Source: Candidatus Sabulitectum sp. (GTDB lineage: Bacteria; Fermentibacterota; Fermentibacteria; Fermentibacterales; JCC-6). From it: a DNA stretch of 5,663 nt. The position numbers and the translations under genes were made by a program. Location: assembly GCA_029934845.1 (NCBI GenBank), contig JAOZLN010000177.1, forward strand, positions 1 to 5,663, read 5' to 3'. Positions 1-5,663 of the stretch are shown here, piece by piece; the first letter of the stretch is position 1; each line of letters begins with the position of its first letter. Under the pieces are notes generated by a model. That model did no database searches and had not been told where the DNA came from. It worked only from the letters and a program-made list of their open reading frames with translations.

Positions 1-240
1 ATTGCTGTGGAGAATACATCTGATGCAGTACCGTTACACCTTGCCGATTTCCCTCTTGACGCAGCATTTGTCCTTGGGAACGAGGCAGACGGAATTTCCA
101 GTGAAGTTCTGGAAATGTGCAGTATGAAAATAATAATACCCCAATCAGGCTTGCGGCACTGCATAAATGTGTCAAGTACAGCTGCAATGATTGCGTGGGA
201 AGTGCAAAGAAGAAGACTGACAGGAGAATACCATGCTTAA
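1..240 (+). CDS. SpoU/TrmH-family RNA 2'-O-methyltransferase, C-terminal part (5' end outside window)
   Basis: The open frame enters from the left edge and ends at TAA, leaving the last 79 residues. Family members transfer a methyl group from S-adenosylmethionine to a ribose 2'-OH in tRNA or rRNA in the cytoplasm. Two hallmark motifs of the knotted SPOUT fold are visible: motif 2, FVLGNEADGIS (fragment residues 23-33), and motif 3, IIIPQSGLRHCINVSSTAAM (44-63), followed by the usual AWE helix. The Asn of motif 3 (N56) is present, but the residue two before it, usually Ser, is Cys (C54). The family call is firm from these motifs. The specific target (TrmH, RlmB or TrmL type) cannot be told because the N-terminal substrate-binding part is missing. 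The GTG at position 7 is an internal valine codon, not a start: the frame is open upstream and the fold would be cut. The stop codon overlaps the next gene, suggesting co-transcription. Confidence 0.9.
   Translation: MAVENTSDAVPLHLADFPLDAAFVLGNEADGISSEVLEMCSMKIIIPQSGLRHCINVSSTAAMIAWEVQRRRLTGEYHA
222..227 (+). promoter_or_regulatory. Ribosome binding site of the exported ferredoxin gene
   Basis: AGGAGA lies 5 bases before the ATG at 233, inside the last codons of the methyltransferase gene. It fixes the start of the downstream gene and supports translation of the two genes from one message. Confidence 0.75.
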
Positions 241-709
241 GTTCATCGCTATTGCCTTTTTGCTTCTTGCTCCCGTTAGATGGATCTATGCTGTTGATAA
301 GCAGAAATGCAACGGATGCGGTAACTGTTTGTCCCACTGTCCCCAGGGGGCAATAACAATGTCAGGCCCGGATGCATACATTGATCCAGAACTGTGTGAC
401 GGGTGCGGTACCTGTGTGAATTACTGCCCCAGAAACGCCATCTACAAAGTATGGTACACGGGAATTGAAAACAATGAAGCAGATGATGCAATTCTGACCT
501 TTTCCCATAACCCTGTTTCAGGAACCAGTGTTACAATCACCGGAATAGCTCCTGAAACTGAAGTACTGGTTATGGACGGTTCCGGCAGAATGGTCATCCG
601 GGACACGGCAGATCAACAGGGGCAGCTGATCCTTGACATGTCCACAGTACCAACCGGTGCCTATCTTGTAATTTCAACCAGCGGTGTTTCCGTTCTTACT
701 TCTATCTGA
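233..709 (+). CDS. Exported 2[4Fe-4S] ferredoxin-like protein with C-terminal sorting-type (T9SS/FlgD Ig-like) tail
   Basis: A 158-residue protein in three parts. Residues 1-20 form a Sec-type signal or anchor: K3, a hydrophobic run IAIAFLLLA, and a possible cleavage after A20. There is no twin-arginine motif. Residues 26-37 (CNGCGNCLSHCP) and 55-66 (CDGCGTCVNYCP) are two complete CxxCxxCxxxCP motifs, the pattern of bacterial ferredoxins binding two [4Fe-4S] clusters, so an electron-transfer role is expected. Residues about 90-158 (NPVSG, then VLVMDGSGRMV, then LDMSTVPTGAYLVI) match the layout of Por/T9SS type A sorting domains and FlgD-like Ig domains: NP start, a v.D..GR.v strand, and a ...lpsGxYlv strand. 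The extreme C-terminus (VLTSI) lacks the lysine-rich end usual in T9SS tails. The SD and 8-base overlap with the upstream gene support the start. The cluster motifs are certain, export is likely, and the tail's class is a pattern match. Redox partner and final location (periplasm or surface) are unknown. Confidence 0.85.
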   Translation: MLKFIAIAFLLLAPVRWIYAVDKQKCNGCGNCLSHCPQGAITMSGPDAYIDPELCDGCGTCVNYCPRNAIYKVWYTGIENNEADDAILTFSHNPVSGTSVTITGIAPETEVLVMDGSGRMVIRDTADQQGQLILDMSTVPTGAYLVISTSGVSVLTSI

Positions 710-2030
710 TATAACCAAGATTCCGGAGTTCTCTGCTGGCAGTCTCGCTGTAGTCCACCAGAGGAGCCTCTCCCATTGGCGGAGTAACCCAGTAGAACTC
801 AGCTGCTTCGGTCATTAAAGGATCAGCCTCTATCAATTCCTGCTCCATTGGATCTTCAGCCAGGTTGTATGCTTCAATAGAATCATCTTCCACAGACCAG
901 ATAATTTTATTGCTGTTTGAAACTATTGATACCAGATCGCCCTGGGGTCTCCAGAGAACACCGCTTGCCGGGATCTCTCTTGCCTGATCCATGATACCTG
1001 CCAGATCGACTGCGGGATCCAGTGTTACAAATTCAATACCTGTAACCGCAGCAATCGTTCCGGCAATATCCAACTGAGCCACCGGTTGCGTAATAACCCT
1101 TCCGCCGGTAAAACCGGGACCCGATATGATCAGTGGAACATGTGTGGTTTCTTCATAAAGGGTTCGTCCGTGCTCAATTCCACCATGATCAAGAAATTCT
1201 TCCCCATGATCACCTACAAGTATTACAAGAGTGTTCTCTGCCAGTCCCCTTGATCTCAGATCTGCAAGCATTCTGCCGATCTCAGAATCCATGTATGTCA
1301 ACTCTCCATCATAGAGGGCAACAAGATTTGCCATATCGGAAGGGGTGGGGATCACTTCGCCGGAGTTAACATCCATCATTTCGGTAACTCCTTCACCCCA
1401 CGAATCATCAAACTCTCCATTGTAGGTCGGGTCTGTGTAGAGTGATCTGAATGGCTCAGGTGCCCTGTATGGAATGTGAGGATCATAGAAATGAACTGCG
1501 GCAAAGAAAGGCCTGTTCTGATCACCGGAGTCAAGCCATGTGAGAAAATCATCAACAGTTGGCCCTGCCTTGCGAAGGCTGTTCCCACTGGCTACACCCT
1601 GGCAGTCAAAATGCTGGAATCCCCTGTGAAATCCAAAATCCTCGTTCATAAACATTACGTTGAAGAATGCTGCTGTTCTGTAGCCCTCTCTGTGAAAAGC
1701 CATTGGAAGCCAGGGAACATCAGGAGAAATGCCGTGAAACCCACTGCTGCTTCTTCCTGCTCCATGAACAACAGATGCAACACCGGAGAGTATGGTGGTC
1801 ATGGTGGGAAGAGTCCAGGAAGCCTGCCCCTGACAGAACTCGGCACGGGTTCCGGCAGCTGCAAGACTGTCGATATGCGGCGTTGTATTTCTCTGGTACC
1901 CGTAGCAGCTCAGATGATCGGCGCGACTGGTGTCCATTAGAACAAGAAGAACATTTACCCTGTTTTCCTTCCCGCAGGAAGTACTTAGAATTACCATCAT
2001 CATGATTAGTATCAGAAGTATTTTTTTCAT
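702..2030 (-). CDS. Sulfatase/alkaline phosphatase-superfamily lipoprotein with Thr at the nucleophile position
   Basis: A 442-residue protein. The frame stays open to an ATG at 2099, but the start is set at 2030 because GAGGA sits 7 bases upstream and the protein then begins with a lipoprotein signal (MKKILLILIMMMVILSTSC), with C19 the likely lipidated residue; the lipobox is loose. The sulfatase fold shows in order: NVLLVLMDTSRADHLSCYGY (26-45, metal ligand D33), SWTLPTMTTILSG (71-83), VHFYDPHIPY (179-188), and GDHGEEFLDHGG...HG (273-288, metal ligands D274 and H275), ending in the family's NLAEDPMEQ element. At the position of the Cys/Ser that becomes formylglycine in true sulfatases there is T73 (TLPT instead of C/SxPSR). 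The enzyme is therefore more likely a threonine-nucleophile phosphoesterase or phospho-group transferase, or an unconventional sulfatase; substrate unknown. It probably acts at the cell envelope. It follows polA by 10 bases and overlaps the upstream + strand gene tail to tail by 8 bases. Confidence 0.88.
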   Translation of the reverse strand: MKKILLILIMMMVILSTSCGKENRVNVLLVLMDTSRADHLSCYGYQRNTTPHIDSLAAAGTRAEFCQGQASWTLPTMTTILSGVASVVHGAGRSSSGFHGISPDVPWLPMAFHREGYRTAAFFNVMFMNEDFGFHRGFQHFDCQGVASGNSLRKAGPTVDDFLTWLDSGDQNRPFFAAVHFYDPHIPYRAPEPFRSLYTDPTYNGEFDDSWGEGVTEMMDVNSGEVIPTPSDMANLVALYDGELTYMDSEIGRMLADLRSRGLAENTLVILVGDHGEEFLDHGGIEHGRTLYEETTHVPLIISGPGFTGGRVITQPVAQLDIAGTIAAVTGIEFVTLDPAVDLAGIMDQAREIPASGVLWRPQGDLVSIVSNSNKIIWSVEDDSIEAYNLAEDPMEQELIEADPLMTEAAEFYWVTPPMGEAPLVDYSETASRELRNLGYIR

Positions 2031-2037
2031 ATTTCTT

Positions 2038-2042
2038 TCCTC
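2038..2042 (-). promoter_or_regulatory. Ribosome binding site of the sulfatase-like gene, embedded in the polA stop codon
   Basis: Reading the minus strand, TGAGGA contains both the polA TGA stop (2043-2041) and the SD GAGGA (2042-2038), 7 bases before the ATG at 2030. It decides the start against the ATG at 2099, which would lie within the polA coding region and give a protein whose signal sequence is buried. The arrangement suggests translational coupling to polA. Confidence 0.75.
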
Positions 2043-4707
2043 AGTGACCGGCATCAAGCCAGTTGGAACCGGAACCAGTTTCAACGGTAAGAGGTACATC
2101 CAACCTGAAGGCTCCCTGCATTTCTTCTTTCAGTATTAACTCTGCCTTTACTTTTTTATCCTCAGGACATGTAAGAACCAGTTCATCGTGTACCTGCAGT
2201 ACCAGTCCGGAACCTGGAAGTTCCCTCTTCAGTCTGTTTCCCACCTTTATCATCGCCAGTTTAATAATGTCAGCAGCAGAACCCTGAACCGCAGAATTAA
2301 CGGCTGCCCTCTCCATCTGCTTGCGGGAAGGACCTCTGGCTTCTTTCATTCCTGTGAATGATCGTTTTCTGCCAAGAATGGTTCTTGCTTCACCGGCTTC
2401 TTCAGCAATTTTCACCATATCAGTGTAAAATCTCTGCACCTCTGGATATGTTTCGTAATAGCGGCTGATGATCCCGGCAGCCTCTCCCCTTGAGACAGAA
2501 AGCCTCTGGGCAAGTCCGAAAGCACTGATACCGTATATGATAGAAAAATTAACTTCCTTTGCTTTTCTTCTGTTATCCGGGTCTGCGTTACCGAAAAGAG
2601 CCTGGGCGGTCTGCGAATGAATATCGGCATTATTTCTGTATGCTTCTCTCAGTACACCCTCCCCTGCCAGGTGTGCAAGGATCCGCAGTTCGATCTGGGA
2701 ATAATCTGCAGTGACAAAAACATGCCCCTTTACCGGTGGAACAAAGCATCTTCTGATTTCCCGCCCTCTGCTTGTTCTGATGGGAATATTCTGAAGATTT
2801 GGATTGCTAGAGCTAAGCCTTCCCGTCGCAGTAACTGCCTGATTGTAATTTGTATGAATCAGTCCGGTTTGAGAATTAACATAATTCGGGAGTTTCTGAA
2901 CATAGGTATTCAACAGTTTTGAAAGCTCCCTGAACTCAATAAGAGTCTCTACAAACGGATGTTCATTGCGAAGTTTTGTGAGAACTGTCATGTCTGTTGA
3001 CCTGGCACCTTTTGATGTCTTTCTAACCGGATTCAGCTTTAGAGTATCAAAGAGGATTGATGCTACCTGCCTGGGACTGGCCAGATTTACCGATCTGCCG
3101 GTCTGACTGGATGCCAGTGTCATCAGCTGGAAGATCTTACTGCTTATAAGGTCTCCCTCGTGGCGCAACGCTTCGTTGTCAATACCTATGCCCCGGTTCT
3201 CCATGTCTGCCAGAACTGAAGAGAGTGGAAGCTCTACCTCTCTGTAAAGTTTCTCAAGCTCTGGCTCGTCTGCAAATTCAATTGATAATCTGTTTGCCAA
3301 AGCAAGAGTAGATGCAGAGTCTGCGCAGCAGTATTCAGCAACTGACTCTACAGGAATTCCAATCAGTGATCCGGTACCGCTTGAGATCTCGTCAAATGTT
3401 TTCATGGTTTTCCCCAGCCAGAAAGGAACGAGATTCTTTAAACCGTGACTACGGGCATCAGATCTGAGTATGTAGTCTGCAAGATACGGGTCTTCTGAAG
3501 GCACTGGAAGGCTTATTCCGTACCTGTGAAGAACACGGCTGTCATACTTGGCATTCTGGGCAATATATCCTCTGCTGTTCAGCAGAGTTTCCAGTGATGC
3601 CAGTAGATGATCCTTTTTGTCAGATTCCGCAAAATGCAGGTACCAGCTCTGATCTGCTGCGGATGTCAATGAAAAACCAATAAGTTCTGCATTCAACGGG
3701 TCGACAGATGTTGTTTCCGTATCGATACAGACCGGGCCATTTCCCTGCAAATCCATTTCTTCAATATCTTCAACGATGTTAACTCTGCATGAAAACTGCT
3801 CTTGATTTAGTGAATTATCCTTTGGATCAGGCAGCTCAATTTCCAGTCGACTGGCTATTCTGGAAAACGCAAGCCTGGACAGAATAGGCATCACCTTGTT
3901 CAGGTCAGGTTCTTTCAGTGTAAGATCCATTCCTCTTAGCTCTGGGGAAAGAGGCCTGTCCAGCCTGGTAAGTTCTAAACTCAACTCCACCATATCGCGG
4001 GATTCCAAGAGTTTCTTCCGAAGAGAATCCGACTTTACCTGTGAAACATTCTTATAGATGGCTTCTATACCACCGAACTGAGTTATGAGCTTTATTGCAC
4101 CTTTCTGACCAATGCCCCGGGCACCTGGAATATTGTCTGAAGAGTCACCCATCAAAGCAAGAAGATCAGCTACATATTCAGCCGGCACACCCATGATCCT
4201 TGTCACATCCCCCTGTTGAACCATTGTTGAAGATCTGCCGTATTTCCCCGGCCGAAGAACAGATACATTGCTGTTAACCAACTGAAGCAGATCCTTGTCC
4301 GGAGACAATACAAGAACGGGAACAGAAGATTCCAGGGCAAAACCTGCGATGATGTCATCTGCCTCAAGCCCGACTTTCTCTACGAAAGGGATACCCAGCA
4401 GGGGTATCAGCTCTCTGGCTGTCTGAGTCTGAGCTCTCAGATCATCCGGAGTTGGAGGTCTGTTTGCCTTGTACAGTGGAAACAGATCTTTCCTGAAGGT
4501 GGGCCCCGGCGCATCGCTAATAGCGGCAACAAGACAATCAGGATTTGAGTCTATTATGGCATAAAGCTCCTTAAGCAAGAAACTCAACCCGCTGGTGACC
4601 ATGCCATCAACACCTCTGAGGGGGCTCTTCATCATTGCGTAGTGACCTCGATAAAGAAGACTGAGCGTATCTACCAGAATCAGTTTTTCTACCGGTTTTT
4701 GTGCCAC
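2041..4707 (-). CDS. polA: DNA polymerase I (5'-3' exonuclease, 3'-5' proofreading, polymerase)
   Basis: An 888-residue family A polymerase, slightly shorter than the 928 of E. coli, for gap filling, Okazaki primer removal and repair. Residues 1-about 290 are the 5' nuclease domain, with acidic metal ligands D13, D65, E115, D117, D118, D137, D139, D188 and D191 all visible. Residues about 310-490 are the 3'-5' exonuclease. ExoI (IDTET, D329/E331), exoII (NAKYD, D389) and exoIII (YCCAD, Y459/D463) keep the catalytic residues, so proofreading should be active, unlike in Taq or Bacillus enzymes. Residues about 490-888 are the polymerase. They carry TATGRLSSSNPNLQNIP (626-642), motif A with D668 (DYSQIELR), motif B with R713, K717, F721 and Y725 (the O-helix; Phe at the sugar-discriminating site as in E. 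coli), and motif C VHDE with D841. The start is GTG, chosen because GGAAGGAA lies 6 bases upstream and the protein then begins just before the first strand (KLILVDTLSLLYRGHYA). It is first in a probable two-gene unit with the sulfatase-like lipoprotein. Confidence 0.98.
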   Translation of the reverse strand: MAQKPVEKLILVDTLSLLYRGHYAMMKSPLRGVDGMVTSGLSFLLKELYAIIDSNPDCLVAAISDAPGPTFRKDLFPLYKANRPPTPDDLRAQTQTARELIPLLGIPFVEKVGLEADDIIAGFALESSVPVLVLSPDKDLLQLVNSNVSVLRPGKYGRSSTMVQQGDVTRIMGVPAEYVADLLALMGDSSDNIPGARGIGQKGAIKLITQFGGIEAIYKNVSQVKSDSLRKKLLESRDMVELSLELTRLDRPLSPELRGMDLTLKEPDLNKVMPILSRLAFSRIASRLEIELPDPKDNSLNQEQFSCRVNIVEDIEEMDLQGNGPVCIDTETTSVDPLNAELIGFSLTSAADQSWYLHFAESDKKDHLLASLETLLNSRGYIAQNAKYDSRVLHRYGISLPVPSEDPYLADYILRSDARSHGLKNLVPFWLGKTMKTFDEISSGTGSLIGIPVESVAEYCCADSASTLALANRLSIEFADEPELEKLYREVELPLSSVLADMENRGIGIDNEALRHEGDLISSKIFQLMTLASSQTGRSVNLASPRQVASILFDTLKLNPVRKTSKGARSTDMTVLTKLRNEHPFVETLIEFRELSKLLNTYVQKLPNYVNSQTGLIHTNYNQAVTATGRLSSSNPNLQNIPIRTSRGREIRRCFVPPVKGHVFVTADYSQIELRILAHLAGEGVLREAYRNNADIHSQTAQALFGNADPDNRRKAKEVNFSIIYGISAFGLAQRLSVSRGEAAGIISRYYETYPEVQRFYTDMVKIAEEAGEARTILGRKRSFTGMKEARGPSRKQMERAAVNSAVQGSAADIIKLAMIKVGNRLKRELPGSGLVLQVHDELVLTCPEDKKVKAELILKEEMQGAFRLDVPLTVETGSGSNWLDAGH

Positions 4708-4713
4708 TGAAGA

Positions 4714-4721
4714 TTCCTTCC
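4714..4721 (-). promoter_or_regulatory. Ribosome binding site of polA
   Basis: On the minus strand GGAAGGAA ends 6 bases before the GTG at 4707-4705. A strong SD in front of a GTG supports this as the polA start; no ATG nearby upstream in this frame competes. Confidence 0.7.
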
Positions 4722-4736
4722 ATTGGATTAGCAGGA

Positions 4737-4765
4737 AATATACTCGGTTCTCTTGATGATCCGAA
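4737..4765 (-). promoter_or_regulatory. Candidate polA promoter
   Basis: Reading the minus strand, TATATT (4742-4737, 5 of 6 to the -10 consensus) is preceded by a 17-base spacer and TTCGGA (4765-4760, only 3 of 6 to the -35 consensus). Transcription would begin near 4730, giving a leader of about 23 bases carrying the SD. The -35 match is weak, and the consensus is that of housekeeping sigma factors in well-studied bacteria, which may not hold in this lineage. Confidence 0.35.
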
Positions 4766-4780
4766 GATATCCGCCTATTC

Positions 4781-4810
4781 TTGACAGTCAGGCTTCACAA
4801 TATGTATTCT
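4781..4810 (+). promoter_or_regulatory. Candidate promoter of the acyltransferase gene, possibly giving a leaderless transcript
   Basis: TTGACA (4781-4786, a perfect -35 consensus), an 18-base spacer, then TATTCT (4805-4810, 4 of 6 to the -10 consensus). The transcription start would fall around 4816-4819, at or just before the ATG at 4819. No purine-rich SD is seen before that ATG, in contrast to the three other starts in the window. It lies back to back with the polA promoter candidate. Confidence 0.4.
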
Positions 4811-4818
4811 CCTGCACT

Positions 4819-5663
4819 ATGATGAAGAAAATACCATTCAAAACCCTGCGCCATGCATTAACAGTACCTGCGGTAAAACTCGTCATTATTACCGCTGTAG
4901 TCACACCAAGGTTAATCTCACGTTTCAACGCTTTCATGCTTGGAAAGTTGCTTTCAATCCTTCCATTACCATCAAATCGTGTAATACAGAAACACAGCCG
5001 TGGCATAATGAAAAATAACGGCATATCTACCTCTGCAGCTAAGATCTACACAAGTGTTCTTACAGGGTTCTTTGATTTCTTCTACCTTTCTTACCGCAGC
5101 GATGAAACTTTCAGGAAGATGGTTATCGTAAAGGGATCCGCAAACATGAAAGAAGCCCTATCCTGCAACAAAGGAGTCATTGCAGTTACAGCTCATTTCG
5201 GCCCATGGGAGCTTCTTCCCAGAGCCATGAAACTGCTTGGTTTTGATATAGGTGTTGTTGGAAGGTCACTTTCGCAAAAGGGAGCCACCGAAGTACTCGA
5301 CAAACTTAGACAGAAACCAGGCATACAGACCATAGACCGGAACGCTGGGGCCGGTCCCTTGCTGCGCCTTCTGCGGGAGAACAAAACACTGGGTATGCTC
5401 ATTGACCAGAATACCAGGGGTGTACAGAGCGAGTTCATTACATTTATGGGCCAGGATGCCCGGACACCTGTGGCACCAGCTGTTCTTTCAAGAAAACTTG
5501 GTGTGCCTGTTGTTACAATGCACATCACCCGGCAGAAGGATTCCAGATATCTTCTGGAGATCGATGAACCTCTCTTCTTTTCACAGGAAAATTCCGTATC
5601 AGATGTGCTTACAGTCCTTAACGAAAGAATCAGTCAATGGATCCTTGATTCTCCCGAACAGTG
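4819..5663 (+). CDS. LpxL/HtrB-like lipid A (lysophospholipid) acyltransferase, 3' end outside window
   Basis: The frame is open from ATG-ATG at 4819/4822 to the right edge, giving 281 residues. Members are usually about 300 long, so only a short tail is missing. The family moves an acyl chain from acyl-ACP onto a lipid A precursor or another lipid at the inner membrane. An N-terminal hydrophobic stretch (about residues 14-34, ending VKLVIITAVVTP) fits the single membrane anchor. The catalytic H(x4)E motif is present as AHFGPWE, with H126 and E131. Further family signatures are MLIDQNTRGVQSEFITFMG, the TPVAPAVLSRKLGVPVV block, and the near-terminal QWILDSPEQ. An in-frame ATG at 4756 would add 21 residues without an SD or family-like sequence, so it is not preferred. 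The gene diverges from polA. The true substrate (lipid A, ornithine lipid or another acceptor) cannot be read from the sequence. Confidence 0.92.
   Translation, partial: MMKKIPFKTLRHALTVPAVKLVIITAVVTPRLISRFNAFMLGKLLSILPLPSNRVIQKHSRGIMKNNGISTSAAKIYTSVLTGFFDFFYLSYRSDETFRKMVIVKGSANMKEALSCNKGVIAVTAHFGPWELLPRAMKLLGFDIGVVGRSLSQKGATEVLDKLRQKPGIQTIDRNAGAGPLLRLLRENKTLGMLIDQNTRGVQSEFITFMGQDARTPVAPAVLSRKLGVPVVTMHITRQKDSRYLLEIDEPLFFSQENSVSDVLTVLNERISQWILDSPEQ

Noticed and set aside
759..773. Short inverted repeat AGAGGAGCCTCT near the convergent gene ends, as a terminator
   Set aside because: The loop would be two bases or less and no T run follows on either strand; it lies within coding sequence.
1476..1940. 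A 154-codon open frame on the + strand
   Set aside because: It lies wholly antisense to the sulfatase-like gene, shows no recognisable domain, and has low-complexity, Cys/Ser/Pro-rich composition typical of a shadow frame.
1667..2005. A 112-codon open frame on the + strand
   Set aside because: Antisense to the N-terminal half of the sulfatase-like gene, overlapping another shadow frame, with no family resemblance.
2031..2099. N-terminal extension of the sulfatase-like protein to the ATG at 2099
   Set aside because: It would overlap the end of polA, has no clear SD, and would put 23 residues in front of a good lipoprotein signal that has its own SD.
4756..4818. N-terminal extension of the acyltransferase to the ATG at 4756
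   Set aside because: It adds 21 residues unlike the family's N-terminus, has no SD, and lies upstream of the predicted transcription start. It is kept only as an alternative.
4708..4818. Riboswitch or small RNA in the divergent gap
   Set aside because: Only 111 bases, largely taken up by two promoter candidates and an SD. I see no convincing stem structure.
5193..5528. A 111-codon open frame on the minus strand
   Set aside because: Antisense to the catalytic region of the acyltransferase, whose own frame has clear conserved motifs.

Overview
The window holds five protein-coding genes and no RNA gene, mobile element or CRISPR array that I can support. It looks like chromosomal DNA of a Gram-negative bacterium. 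The evidence is a lipid A-type (LpxL/HtrB-like) acyltransferase, a lipoprotein with an export signal, and a small exported protein whose C-terminal part resembles the sorting/adhesin-type tails (Por/T9SS or FlgD Ig-like) common in the Fibrobacteres-Chlorobi-Bacteroidetes (FCB) group and related candidate phyla. Base composition is middling and start sites mostly carry clear Shine-Dalgarno (SD) sequences. I cannot name a genus; an FCB-type lineage is an inference.

Layout. On the + strand, positions 1-240 are the end of a SpoU/TrmH-family RNA 2'-O-methyltransferase. It overlaps by 8 bases a small gene (233-709) for an exported double [4Fe-4S] ferredoxin with a beta-rich C-terminal tail. This pair meets, tail to tail with an 8-base overlap, a minus-strand pair. 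That pair is read from about 4730 leftwards: polA (4707-2041, GTG start), encoding a DNA polymerase I with all three activities apparently intact, then after 10 bases a sulfatase/alkaline-phosphatase-superfamily lipoprotein (2030-702). Divergent from polA, a + strand LpxL/HtrB-like acyltransferase starts at 4819 and runs off the right edge.

How they fit together. The 111-base gap between polA and the acyltransferase gene holds back-to-back promoter candidates. The acyltransferase candidate would start its transcript almost at the ATG, which fits the lack of an SD there. The minus-strand pair looks like one transcription unit, since the SD of the sulfatase gene is embedded in the polA stop codon. 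The products do not form one obvious pathway: DNA repair/replication (PolA), RNA modification (SpoU) and envelope functions (acyltransferase, lipoprotein, exported ferredoxin).

The most unusual object is the exported ferredoxin with a sorting-type tail at 233-709. Next is the sulfatase-like lipoprotein, which has threonine where true sulfatases have the Cys/Ser that becomes formylglycine. The rest appears ordinary.
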